DNA of 26,885 nt from Lachnospiraceae bacterium (GTDB lineage Bacteria > Bacillota > Clostridia > Lachnospirales > Lachnospiraceae): the NCBI GenBank assembly GCA_024691145.1, contig JAILNW010000396.1, positions 1 through 26,885 on the forward strand, in the 5' to 3' direction. Position numbers and translations under genes: made by a program. This document shows, piece by piece, positions 8,177 to 16,110 of the stretch. A model generated the notes under the pieces. It ran no database searches. It saw only the letters and a list, made by a program, of their open reading frames with translations, and was not told the origin of the DNA. Each line of letters starts with the position of its first letter. Position 1 is the stretch's first letter.

Positions 8177-9541
8177 CTAGTTCTTAAAACTGTGTATTGG
8201 TGCAGGAATACGTCCGCCTCTGTTAATAAAAGCATCACAGCTATATTTATTAATAGGCATAACTGGTGCATAACCAAGAAGTCCGCCAAATTCAACAGTA
8301 TCTCCTACATTTTTACCTATAACAGGAATAATTCTTACTGCTGTTGTTTTCTGGTTAACCATACCTATAGCCATCTCATCAGCTATAATACCAGAAATGG
8401 TAGTTGCCTTTGTATCACCAGGAATTGCAATCATATCAAGACCTACTGAACAAACACAAGTCATAGCCTCAAGTTTTTCAAGTGTAAGTGCACCTTCATT
8501 AACGGCATTAATCATACCCTGATCCTCACTTACAGGAATAAATGCTCCGCTAAGTCCTCCTACATAAGAAGAAGCCATAACTCCGCCCTTCTTAACCTGG
8601 TCGTTAAGTAAAGCAAGTGCAGCTGTAGTACCTGGTGCTCCTGCATACTCAAGACCAATCTCACAGAGTATATCAGCAACACTGTCACCAACTGCAGGTG
8701 TAGGTGCAAGGGACAAATCAATAATACCAAATGGCACATTAAGTCTCTTTGAAGCCTCAAGAGCAACAAGCTGTCCAACTCTTGTAACCTTAAAAGCTGT
8801 CTTCTTAATTGTCTCACAAAGTGTTCCAAAATCAGCTCCTCTTACCTCTTCAAGAGCCTTCTTAACAACACCTGGTCCGCTGACACCAACATTTATAATG
8901 GCATCTGCTTCAGTAACTCCATGGAAAGCACCTGCCATAAATGGATTATCATCAGGAGCATTACAAAATACTACTAACTTTGCACATCCTAATGAATCTC
9001 TGTCCTTTGTAAGTTCTGCTGTTTCAAGAACAATCTCACCAAGAAGCTTAACTGCATCCATATCAAGACCTGTCTTAGTTGAACCAACATTTACAGAACT
9101 GCACACCCTCTCAGTACATGCAAGTGCCTTAGGAATTGACTTTATAAGATTAATATCGCTCTTAGTCATTCCCTTTGAAACAAGTGCAGAATAACCACCT
9201 ATAAAGTTTACTCCTACTTCAGTTGCTACTTTATCAAGAGTCTTGGCAATAGTAACATAATCATCAGGCGTTTTACATGCACATCCACCAACAAGTGCAA
9301 TCGGAGTGACAGATATACGCTTGTTAACAATCGGAATTCCATATTCCTTCTGAATGGCATTACCTGTACTTACAAGGTCCTTAGCAAGACCTGTAATCTT
9401 ATCATATATATTCTTATTAAGCTTATCCAAATCAGAATCACAGCAATCAAGCAGATTAATCCCCATAGTAATTGTTCTTACATCAAGATTTTCCTGCTCA
9501 ATCATCTTATTGGTTTCTATAACCTCATAAATATTAGCCAT
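8177..9541 (-). CDS. UPF0210 (PFL-like, DUF711) family protein
   Basis: A 454-residue protein of the UPF0210 family, related in fold to pyruvate formate-lyase-type barrels but with no established reaction. Recognisable features are the N-terminal NKMIEQENLDVRTITMGINL, the GGCACKTPDDY box, FIGGYSALVSKGMTKSD, NVGVSGPGVVKKAL, GAPGTTAALALLNDQVKKGG and SSYVGGLSGAFIPVSEDQGM. It almost always follows a UPF0237 ACT-domain gene, as here (gap of 20 bp), so the two probably work together, with the ACT protein as an amino-acid sensor. Glycine-rich loops suggest a ligand-binding pocket. No signal peptide or membrane segment is seen. The family call is firm; the function is unknown. Confidence 0.92.
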   Translation of the reverse strand: MANIYEVIETNKMIEQENLDVRTITMGINLLDCCDSDLDKLNKNIYDKITGLAKDLVSTGNAIQKEYGIPIVNKRISVTPIALVGGCACKTPDDYVTIAKTLDKVATEVGVNFIGGYSALVSKGMTKSDINLIKSIPKALACTERVCSSVNVGSTKTGLDMDAVKLLGEIVLETAELTKDRDSLGCAKLVVFCNAPDDNPFMAGAFHGVTEADAIINVGVSGPGVVKKALEEVRGADFGTLCETIKKTAFKVTRVGQLVALEASKRLNVPFGIIDLSLAPTPAVGDSVADILCEIGLEYAGAPGTTAALALLNDQVKKGGVMASSYVGGLSGAFIPVSEDQGMINAVNEGALTLEKLEAMTCVCSVGLDMIAIPGDTKATTISGIIADEMAIGMVNQKTTAVRIIPVIGKNVGDTVEFGGLLGYAPVMPINKYSCDAFINRGGRIPAPIHSFKN

Positions 9542-9561
9542 AAGTCAAAATCCTTTCCAAA

Positions 9562-9834
9562 CTATAATCTGTGCATTTTTTCAAATATTTCTTCTCTTTG
9601 TGCTTTAATTGTAACACCAAGTTCTTTTCCTAACTCCTCAAGCTGGTTAGAAACCTCTTCAAAGCCAACACTGCATTCAGTCATGTCTGTAATCATCATC
9701 ATGTTGAAAAATCCCTGTACTATTGTCTGTGATATATCAAGGATATTAACATTCTTGTCTGCAAGGTAAGTACAAACCTTAGCAATTATTCCTATACTGT
9801 CCTTTCCAACAACTGTAATAATAGTTTTTTTCAT
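9562..9834 (-). CDS. ACT domain protein, UPF0237 family
   Basis: A 90-residue, single-domain ACT protein (MKKTIITVVGKDSIGIIAKV...). ACT domains bind small ligands, usually amino acids, and this family resembles the glycine-cleavage regulator GcvR. The DSIGIIAKVCTYLADKNVNI segment is the classic ACT beta-alpha-beta with its ligand-binding loop. An upstream GTG at 9843 is open in frame but lies in the GGAG ribosome binding site, so the ATG at 9834 (spacing 8) is the start. It is placed just before the UPF0210 gene, its constant partner, inside the polA operon. What it senses is unknown. Confidence 0.9.
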   Translation of the reverse strand: MKKTIITVVGKDSIGIIAKVCTYLADKNVNILDISQTIVQGFFNMMMITDMTECSVGFEEVSNQLEELGKELGVTIKAQREEIFEKMHRL

Positions 9835-9855
9835 AGTACACACTCCGTTCTTTTA

Positions 9856-10644
9856 TTATACCATCATAGATGGCTTGTCTCTATAAGCAACAGCAAGTTT
9901 TGTTCTGATACCGGACTCCTTAGATACATTGTCCTTAACAATACATCTTACTGTTTCATATGCAAGTTCAGGATAATTATTCTCCTTGCTTAAATGTCCA
10001 AGATACACATACTCAAGATTCTCATCTATAAGATTCGTTAAAAGCTTTCCAGAATTGTCATTTGATAAATGTCCAAAATCACTTAATATTCTCTGCTTAA
10101 GATAATATGGATATGGTCCAACCTCAAGCATGTTAATATCATGATTAGCCTCTATAAGTATGGCTCTTGAGCCCTTTAAGTTATCTATAATATAATCATC
10201 ATACTTCCCAAGGTCTGTAGCAACGGAAACCTTGTCCTTTGAATCCTTGGCAGTATAACATACAGGATTAGCAGCATCATGTGAAATAGAAAAAGGGCGT
10301 ATCGTAATATCGTTAATAACAAACTCCTTATCAGGCTCAATAAAATGAAATAATGATGTATCAACCTTTCCAATTCCCTTATTCATGGCAGCCATCAGGG
10401 TTTCCCTTGTGCCATAAACCTTCATACCAAACTTTCTCATCATAACCCCAAGACCACTTATATGATCTATATGCTCATGGGTAATAAGAATAGAACTGAT
10501 TTTATTAATATCCACATCAACAGCCTTAAGGCCTTCTTCTAACTTCTTTTTACTAATTCCTACGTCAACAAGCAAATGTGTATCTTCATTGCCTATATAA
10601 GTGCAATTACCACTGCTTCCACTGACTATACTGCACAGATTCAT
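9856..10644 (-). CDS. MBL-fold metallo-hydrolase, WalJ/YycJ-like
   Basis: A cytoplasmic metallo-beta-lactamase-fold protein of 262 residues. The opening MNLCSIVSGSSGNCTYIG is the hallmark of the YycJ/WalJ branch. The metal-binding box HEHIDH is at 56-61; a second ligand set lies in SISHDAANPVCY and VATDLGKYDD, and GHLSNDN and YLGHLSKENN supply later histidines. WalJ homologues have been linked to coordination of cell division and DNA replication, and some relatives are nucleases; the substrate here is unproven. The ATG overlaps the coaE stop (TGATG), with AAGGA upstream. An in-frame TTG three bases earlier is possible but less likely. Confidence 0.88.
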   Translation of the reverse strand: MNLCSIVSGSSGNCTYIGNEDTHLLVDVGISKKKLEEGLKAVDVDINKISSILITHEHIDHISGLGVMMRKFGMKVYGTRETLMAAMNKGIGKVDTSLFHFIEPDKEFVINDITIRPFSISHDAANPVCYTAKDSKDKVSVATDLGKYDDYIIDNLKGSRAILIEANHDINMLEVGPYPYYLKQRILSDFGHLSNDNSGKLLTNLIDENLEYVYLGHLSKENNYPELAYETVRCIVKDNVSKESGIRTKLAVAYRDKPSMMV

Positions 10645-11243
10645 CAAATCATTCCTTTTTCAGTCAAAATATTCTTAATCTTCTCTTTTAAATCCTCAGT
10701 ACTTCCGTCATTTACAATAATAACATCACTGGATTCCTTAAATTCATCATCCTGTGGCTGATTATTAATAATGCTTCCACACTTTTCAACACTATACCCC
10801 CTGTCAGAAACAAGTCTCTTAACTCTTGCTTCAACTGGTGTATACACAAGCCATATCTCATCACATATATCTTCAAACTTAGCTTCCTTAAATAAAGCAG
10901 ACTCTATGAATATACTTTTCCTGCCACTATCTTCTGCTTCCTTAATAAGCCTGTTAACCTCATCTAAAACATGCTTATGGGAAAGTTTATTAAGCATAAG
11001 CCTCTTATTGTTGTCTGCAAAAATAATTTTAGAAAGCTTCTCTCTGTTAATACTTTTATCTGCATCTAATATATCTTCACCAAACTTATCAATAACATCA
11101 TAATATATAGTATTGCCTTTATCCATAAGTTTTTTTGCAACATCATCTGTAAATATAACATCAGAACCTGTAAGTTCCTTTAAAAATGATGCTGCTAAAG
11201 ACTTTCCGCTTCCTATTCCGCCGGTAATTCCTATAATGTTCAT
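10644..11243 (-). CDS. coaE: Dephospho-CoA kinase
   Basis: Catalyses the last step of coenzyme A synthesis, the ATP-dependent phosphorylation of the 3'-OH of dephospho-CoA, in the cytosol. The 199 residues match the usual length. The P-loop GGIGSGKS is at 8-15; FTDDVAKKLMDKG follows, with the conserved acidic pair. IFIESALFKEAKFEDICDEI and VYTPVEARVKRLVSDRGYS form the CoA/LID region with its arginines, and NNQPQDDEFKESSDVII follows. It lies between polA (8 bp gap) and the MBL gene (1-base overlap); polA-coaE linkage is common in Firmicutes. Confidence 0.95.
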   Translation of the reverse strand: MNIIGITGGIGSGKSLAASFLKELTGSDVIFTDDVAKKLMDKGNTIYYDVIDKFGEDILDADKSINREKLSKIIFADNNKRLMLNKLSHKHVLDEVNRLIKEAEDSGRKSIFIESALFKEAKFEDICDEIWLVYTPVEARVKRLVSDRGYSVEKCGSIINNQPQDDEFKESSDVIIVNDGSTEDLKEKIKNILTEKGMI

Positions 11244-11251
11244 TATAACAC

Positions 11252-13906
11252 CTACTTTACATCATACCATGTATTACCGAATTCAACGCTAACTTCAAGA
11301 GGTACTGTAAGTGTAACAGCATTAAACATCTCATCATGAAGAATCTTCTTAACAGTATCAACTTCATCCTTTGCTGCCTCAATTAAAAGTTCATCATGAA
11401 TCTGTAATATAAGTCTTGACTTAAGACCCGCTTCCATAAGCTTCTTGTTAACATTAATCATGGCAATCTTAATAATATCTGCTGCAGTACCCTGTATAGG
11501 TGAATTCATGGCAATTCGCTCTCCAAAGGATCTCTGCATAAAATTTGATGCATTAATCTCAGGCACCGGACGCTTTCTGTTAAACATGGTAGTTATATAT
11601 CCATTAGTCTTAGCAAAATCCACAAGTCCATCAAGGAACTCCTTAACTTTAGGATATGTGGCAAAATACTTCTCAATATAACCTTCTGCTTCTTTTCTTG
11701 ATATATTAAGATCCTGTCCCAGTCCAAATGAACTTATGCCATAAACAATACCAAAGTTAACTGCCTTGGCATTACGTCTCTGCAAATCAGTTACCTCATC
11801 AAGTGGTATATGAAATACCTCAGAGGCAGTCATTCTGTGTATATCAACATCCTTCTTATAAGCTTCTATAAGCTTCTCATCACAGGACATATGGGCAAGT
11901 ACCCTTAACTCAATCTGGGAATAATCTGCATCAACAAAAACAAAACCATCCTCTGGGATAAATACCTTTCTTATGGCACGTCCAAGTTCCATACGTATAG
12001 GAATATTCTGAAGATTAGGCTCTGTACTGCTTATTCTTCCAGTTGCTGTAATGGTCTGGTTAAATGTACTTCTTATACGATGGTCCTCTTCAATATATCC
12101 CCTTAAGCCTTCAACATAAGTTGATCTAAGCTTTGTAAGCTGTCTGTACTCAAGAATATAGTTAATAACAGGATGCTCGCTTCTTAACTTTTCAAGAACA
12201 TCTGCAGATGTTGAATATCCTGTCTTTGTTTTCTTAGCAAATGGCATATTCATCTTTTCAAATAATATAACACCAAGCTGCTTAGGTGAATTTATGTTAA
12301 ACTTTTCACCAGCCAGGTCATAAATTAAGAGTTCTAACTCTTCTATTCTTTCGTCTAACTGCTTTCCATACTTTAATAAACTGTCCCCATCTGCTTTTAT
12401 GCCACGTCTTTCCATGTCATAAAGAGTGGCAGCAAGAGGCATCTCACAGTTATACATTAGTTCATACATGCCATTTTCCTTAAGTTCCTTAACCATGGCA
12501 TCATATGCCTTATAAGAAACATAAGAATTATATATAGCAATAGCCTTATAATCATCTTCATGTTCAGGTAAAACCTTGTTAACAGCATTACCAAGAAGAT
12601 CCTTCTCAGACTTTAAAAGCATAGAAAGATAATTCTTCGCTATATCATCATATCCATAGGTATCAGATAAAGGATTAAGAAGATATGCTGCAATTGATAT
12701 ATCAAATATATGGCTGCAATCAATAATGCTCTCTATATACTCTGCATTATCTGTATTAATCCCATACATTATCTTCTTAATATCATTAACAGAAACCATG
12801 CTGACACTGTTGAAAACTCTTAAAATACTTGAAGTTATCAACATTCCTGTTATAAAGCCGCCTTCTTTTATATAATAAATCTTATCATCAGAAGTAGTAA
12901 TTGCAAGGGCTTTATATAAAATATCGCTATATGAAAGTCCTACAAAGTCTGATTTACAAACTTCCTCTAACAGATTCTCAAAATCTGCAATATTATCAAT
13001 TACAGTTACATATGAAAGCACATCATTCTTTACTTCAACATCTGATAAAAATCTTGAAATAAATGTCTTAAACTCTAACTCCTTAAACATTTTAAGGGAA
13101 TTCTCATTAAACATGCTATCACAAAGAGCATTATCAAATGAGTACTCAAACTCACAGTCTGTCTTTATAGTTGCTAATTTCTTACTTAAAATCGCAAGGT
13201 CTTTATTCTCACTAAGAGAAAGCTTTGCCTTATTAGGAGTTATATTATCAACATTAGCAATGGCATTCTCCACATCATGCCATTCTTTAAGTATCTTAAT
13301 GGCTGTCTTCTCACCAACTCCAGGAATTCCCGGGATATTATCAGAGGCATCACCCATAAGTCCCTTTAAATCAATTATCTGAAGTGGCTCTATGCCATAG
13401 GCCTCATAAACATCCTTTGTATTATAGTCTTCTATCTCTGTCTGGCCCTTTTTAGTCTTAGGTATTCTTATCTTTATATTATCAGTTGCAATCTGTAATA
13501 AATCCCTGTCTCCAGAAACAAGAGATACTATCATGCCTTCTTTTTCAGCTTTTCTTGCAATTGTACCAAGTATATCATCTGCCTCAATTCCGGCTTTTTC
13601 TACAATTGTAATATTCATAGAAGAAAGTGTCTCCTTTATAAGAGGCATCTGTTCCCTTAATTCATCTGGCATTCCCTTTCTTGTTCCCTTATACTCACTG
13701 TACATCTCATGTCTGAAAGTAGGACTTTTAACATCAAAAGCCACCGTAAGGTAATCCGGTTTCTCTTCATCGAGAATTTTAAACATAATATTAAGGAATC
13801 CATACACCGCATTGGTATGCATTCCTTTTGCATTAGTAAGCAATGGTATTCCGTAAAACGCCCTGTTCATTATGCTGTTACCATCTATAAGAACTATCTT
13901 CTTCAT
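11252..13906 (-). CDS. polA: DNA polymerase I, proofreading site lost
   Basis: DNA polymerase for repair and Okazaki-fragment processing; 884 residues, a normal size. Residues 1 to about 290 form the 5'-3' exonuclease (DGNSIMNRAFYG, AGIEADDILGT, SGDRDLLQIA, LMGDASDNIPGIPGVGEKTA). The C-terminal polymerase holds motif A DADYSQIELR (659-668), the finger helix RRNAKAVNFGIVYG (710-723) and motif C QIHDELLIEA (835-844). The middle exonuclease-like domain (about 310-480) lacks the metal ligands: the position of the E. coli DTETD box reads VGLSYSDI, so proofreading is expected to be absent, as in Bacillus Pol I. It follows the zinc-finger gene by 21 bp, with GGAG upstream of the ATG. Confidence 0.96.
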   Translation of the reverse strand: MKKIVLIDGNSIMNRAFYGIPLLTNAKGMHTNAVYGFLNIMFKILDEEKPDYLTVAFDVKSPTFRHEMYSEYKGTRKGMPDELREQMPLIKETLSSMNITIVEKAGIEADDILGTIARKAEKEGMIVSLVSGDRDLLQIATDNIKIRIPKTKKGQTEIEDYNTKDVYEAYGIEPLQIIDLKGLMGDASDNIPGIPGVGEKTAIKILKEWHDVENAIANVDNITPNKAKLSLSENKDLAILSKKLATIKTDCEFEYSFDNALCDSMFNENSLKMFKELEFKTFISRFLSDVEVKNDVLSYVTVIDNIADFENLLEEVCKSDFVGLSYSDILYKALAITTSDDKIYYIKEGGFITGMLITSSILRVFNSVSMVSVNDIKKIMYGINTDNAEYIESIIDCSHIFDISIAAYLLNPLSDTYGYDDIAKNYLSMLLKSEKDLLGNAVNKVLPEHEDDYKAIAIYNSYVSYKAYDAMVKELKENGMYELMYNCEMPLAATLYDMERRGIKADGDSLLKYGKQLDERIEELELLIYDLAGEKFNINSPKQLGVILFEKMNMPFAKKTKTGYSTSADVLEKLRSEHPVINYILEYRQLTKLRSTYVEGLRGYIEEDHRIRSTFNQTITATGRISSTEPNLQNIPIRMELGRAIRKVFIPEDGFVFVDADYSQIELRVLAHMSCDEKLIEAYKKDVDIHRMTASEVFHIPLDEVTDLQRRNAKAVNFGIVYGISSFGLGQDLNISRKEAEGYIEKYFATYPKVKEFLDGLVDFAKTNGYITTMFNRKRPVPEINASNFMQRSFGERIAMNSPIQGTAADIIKIAMINVNKKLMEAGLKSRLILQIHDELLIEAAKDEVDTVKKILHDEMFNAVTLTVPLEVSVEFGNTWYDVK

Positions 13907-13927
13907 ATTAAACTATTCTCCATTCAA

Positions 13928-14272
13928 TTATGATAATCTGGCAAACTCATATATATCTCCCGTAAGAACAAGAACTAATATAATTATAAGAATTACCATT
14001 ATTATAATCTTGATTTTTCTTTCATTATGCTTCTTATCAAGCTTTTTGATTGCACCATTAAACATGTTCTCAAAGGCTTCATGAAAGTTATTAATCTTAG
14101 TCTTATCCTGTTCCAGTTCCTTCATACCATTAACTATGATATAACATATCTCCAACTCTTCCTTACAATCCTTGCATGATGCAACATGTTTTAAAAACGG
14201 CTTAATCTTCTCTTCCTCTATATCTCCATTAACATATTGCATGCTCAGATTCTGGGCTTCAAAACAATTCAT
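13928..14272 (-). CDS. Membrane-anchored zinc-finger (anti-sigma-factor-like) protein
   Basis: A 114-residue protein with an N-terminal zf-HC2-type motif: C3, then HVASCKDC giving H29-x3-C33-x2-C36. This is the ZAS zinc site of anti-sigma factors such as RsiW and ChrR. A single hydrophobic segment (about 86-105, IIIMVILIIILVLVL) anchors it, leaving only a short tail outside. AGAGGTG stands 7 nt before the ATG. There is no ECF sigma gene next to it, which is unusual: neighbours are another single-pass membrane protein upstream and polA downstream. It may regulate a distant sigma factor or be a structural relative with another partner. The motif and topology are clear; the role is not. Confidence 0.75.
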   Translation of the reverse strand: MNCFEAQNLSMQYVNGDIEEEKIKPFLKHVASCKDCKEELEICYIIVNGMKELEQDKTKINNFHEAFENMFNGAIKKLDKKHNERKIKIIIMVILIIILVLVLTGDIYEFARLS

Positions 14273-14305
14273 AAACGAGCACCTCTATGTAAAATGTAAC
14301 ATTCA

Positions 14306-14971
14306 TTATTCTTGCTTTTTAACATCAACTTCTATAGTATTATTGTTCTTAACGGAAACAAAAAGTATATCATTTCCATCTTTAGTTGACCAATGAAGTT
14401 TAATATCCTGATAATCAGACTTTTCTTCTTCCACATAATTACCATACTGCTTGCTTATTCTGTTAATTAAAGCCTTATAATTTGCCTCAGAATAAGGGAA
14501 CTTAAAAGCAATCATAGAAAGCTCACTTCCACTCTGATTAAAGTAATAAACCACATCACCTTTAATATTAGTGTACTTTATACCATTATATATTAAAATA
14601 TTATCTCCAATTGACTCATACTCTTTAGAATCAAACAAAAACTTCTCTGAATGAACAACTTCATCAAAGCTCATACCAAGCTTGCTTTTTCTTAAAAGAC
14701 TGTCATTAGTAAAATAATCTCTGTATAAAACAACACTTAAACCTGCAAGTAAAAGAACTGCAACTACAGTTGTTACAAAAAACTTCTTCCTTGTAGGTTT
14801 CTTCTGTGATGTCATAAATGAACCAAACTCCTCAAGAGACTGTTCCTTATTCATATCTTCTATAAGTTTTTTTCTAAGTTTTGCATTCTCTTCAAGTCTT
14901 TTTCTATCATTAACATCTTTAACCATATTGTTAGTTTCATTACTACCCTGCATATTATTAATTTCACTCAT
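14306..14971 (-). CDS. Single-pass membrane protein of unknown function
   Basis: A 221-residue protein, family not recognised. The N-terminus (1-60) is hydrophilic, Asn/Glu/Lys-rich, with a likely coiled coil around 22-48. A membrane segment (about 64-83, FFVTTVVAVLLLAGLSVVLY) follows a basic KKPTRKK stretch, so the N-terminus is inside. The outer domain (about 90-221) begins LLRKSKLGMSFDEVVHSEKF, reminiscent of small SmpA/OmlA-like or BLIP-like folds with a GMSxxEV turn, and ends in beta-type sequence. A longer frame to a TTG at 15022 overlaps the -10 region of the promoter, so the ATG at 14971 with GAGGTG upstream is preferred. It is the first gene of the polA operon. Confidence 0.7.
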   Translation of the reverse strand: MSEINNMQGSNETNNMVKDVNDRKRLEENAKLRKKLIEDMNKEQSLEEFGSFMTSQKKPTRKKFFVTTVVAVLLLAGLSVVLYRDYFTNDSLLRKSKLGMSFDEVVHSEKFLFDSKEYESIGDNILIYNGIKYTNIKGDVVYYFNQSGSELSMIAFKFPYSEANYKALINRISKQYGNYVEEEKSDYQDIKLHWSTKDGNDILFVSVKNNNTIEVDVKKQE

Positions 14972-15008
14972 ATCCTTATCCACCTCTTCGAAATTTAAGC
15001 CTATAATT

Positions 15009-15038
15009 ATTGTATAATGCAACCACCAATAAAGTCAA
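15009..15038 (-). promoter_or_regulatory. Probable sigma-A promoter of the polA operon
   Basis: -35 TTGACT (15033-15038) and a -10 read as TATACA (16-bp spacer) or TACAAT (18-bp spacer) within 15009-15016, minus strand. It lies between the loaP stop (15050) and the ATG at 14971 and excludes the upstream TTG start of that gene. Confidence 0.6.
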
Positions 15039-15049
15039 TAGAAATTACA

Positions 15050-15568
15050 CTATTTATCATTTTGTGAAGCTGGAAGAACCTCTAATCCAACTTCTATTTC
15101 CTTCTTCTGGTGAAAAAACTCTACTTCCAGAATTGCTTTACGCTTGTGTCTGTCAATCTTTTTAATTAAGGTTTCATAACCAATTAACGGACCTTTGGTA
15201 ATAACTACTTTGTCTCCCTCTTTATAGCCTAATGACATTTCCACAATGTGATCGTCTCCACCTAATCTCTTAAGAAGATCAACTTCATTTTCAGGTAATG
15301 GTAAAATATCATCTCCACTCTTTAAAAGTTTCGTAAGACCATCTATATGCTTTAATTCCATATACAATTTTTCAGAATCATCAGTTACAACGAACAAATA
15401 ACATGGAAACAATATCTTTGTTTTCATATGCCAATTGTGGTTAAATTTCACCATTTCTTCGTATAATGGTATAAAGCACTTTTCCATTAGTCCTTCTGGC
15501 AGATATCTTTCTAAATCTCCTTTAACCTTATGCTCTGTTCCACCTGCTACCTGTATTACATACCACAT
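15050..15568 (-). CDS. loaP: LoaP-type NusG paralogue, transcription antiterminator
   Basis: A 172-residue NusG-family protein. An NGN domain (about 1-105: MWYVIQVAGGTEHKV, CFIPLYEEMVKF, ILFPCYLFVV) binds RNA polymerase, and a KOW domain (about 113-150: YKEGDKVVITKGPLIGYETL) follows. The MWYVIQV start, the YEEMVKF..W motif and the size fit LoaP, a specialised NusG that relieves termination in selected operons, often for polysaccharides or metabolites, by recognising a leader RNA hairpin. No such long operon follows here, so its target is elsewhere or it regulates itself. AAGGGAAGG lies upstream of the ATG. Its 220-bp leader contains two inverted repeats. The NusG-like family is certain; LoaP is the best subtype. 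Confidence 0.85.
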   Translation of the reverse strand: MWYVIQVAGGTEHKVKGDLERYLPEGLMEKCFIPLYEEMVKFNHNWHMKTKILFPCYLFVVTDDSEKLYMELKHIDGLTKLLKSGDDILPLPENEVDLLKRLGGDDHIVEMSLGYKEGDKVVITKGPLIGYETLIKKIDRHKRKAILEVEFFHQKKEIEVGLEVLPASQNDK

Positions 15569-15609
15569 ACAATCTTCCTTCCCTTAAAATACCTTCGTTT
15601 ATTGAGTCC

Positions 15610-15682
15610 ATTCCACCGCAGTGCGATCCTCGCGGAGCATTTTTATTAAATAAGAAATTTTTGAGAAATTTCTTAATTTAAT
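15610..15682 (-). promoter_or_regulatory. Structured leader upstream of loaP
   Basis: Two inverted-repeat elements lie between the rpmF terminator and loaP. On the minus strand an AT-rich imperfect hairpin (about 15642-15682, AAGAAATTT/AAATTTCTT core) is followed by a GC-rich patch (15616-15635) with CCGC/GCGG arms, within which GCGA-GGA-TCGC can also pair. The GC-rich patch stands out from its AT-rich surroundings. It may be a regulatory RNA leader or a small dispersed repeat. No known riboswitch class is recognised. Confidence 0.4.
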
Positions 15683-15717
15683 AAAAAAGACTGTATAACA
15701 GCTACTATTATACAGTC
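15683..15717 (-). terminator. Rho-independent terminator after rpmF
   Basis: A perfect 10-bp stem GACTGTATAA/TTATACAGTC (15689-15698 and 15708-15717) with a 9-nt loop and six T on the minus strand. It lies about 70 bp after the rpmF stop and upstream of loaP. Confidence 0.85.
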
Positions 15718-15788
15718 CTTTCTTTCATGTGCACATAAATATAATCATATCAGTTTTGCATGCGTTCTGATATATATATTAGTCGCTA

Positions 15789-15968
15789 TTAGTCAACAGC
15801 GATTATCTCTTTCTTATTATATGAACCACAATTCTTACATACTCTGTGAGACATCATAAGTTCACCACATTTACTGCACTTTACTAAGTTTGGAGCAGAC
15901 ATCTTCCAATTTGCTCTACGTTTATCTCTTCTTGCTTTAGAAGATTTGTTCTTTGGACATATTGACAT
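15789..15968 (-). CDS. rpmF: 50S ribosomal protein L32
   Basis: Ribosomal protein L32 of the large subunit, 59 residues. The sequence MSICPKNKSSKARRDKRRAN, then WKMSAPNLVKC, is characteristic. The zinc site is CSKC...CKNC, so this is the zinc-binding (C+) form. A longer frame up to 16034 overlaps the promoter; the ATG at 15968 with AGGAGGTG 7 nt upstream is the start. The gene usually follows a yceD/DUF177 gene in Firmicutes, but here it is alone, with its own promoter and terminator, divergent from the gene at 16111. Confidence 0.96.
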   Translation of the reverse strand: MSICPKNKSSKARRDKRRANWKMSAPNLVKCSKCGELMMSHRVCKNCGSYNKKEIIAVD

Positions 15969-16025
15969 ATTCATCCACCTCCTCGTACTTCTATGATGGT
16001 TCACGTAGTAAACCACACTCTTAGA

Positions 16026-16054
16026 ATTATACAATCTTTTTTTTCATTTGTCAA
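16026..16054 (-). promoter_or_regulatory. Consensus sigma-A promoter of rpmF
   Basis: TTGACA (16049-16054), exactly 17 bp, then TATAAT (16026-16031) on the minus strand: a perfect consensus, fitting high expression of a ribosomal protein. The leader of about 50 nt contains a small TGGTT/AACCA inverted repeat. Confidence 0.88.
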
Positions 16055-16077
16055 GAACATTTATTTTAAATTTAGCA

Positions 16078-16083
16078 TATAAT
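16078..16083 (+). promoter_or_regulatory. Possible -10 box of the divergent SpoIID-like gene
   Basis: TATAAT lies 28 bp upstream of the ATG at 16111, but no good -35 is found at the right distance. It may be a weak or activator-dependent promoter, or one read by another sigma factor. Confidence 0.35.
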
Positions 16084-16110
16084 TACTTAAAAACAATGTG
16101 AGGATATGGA

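Noticed and set aside
15997..16015. TGGTT/AACCA inverted repeat in the rpmF leader as a possible autoregulatory site
   Set aside because: Only a 5-bp stem with a 9-nt loop, which is expected by chance.
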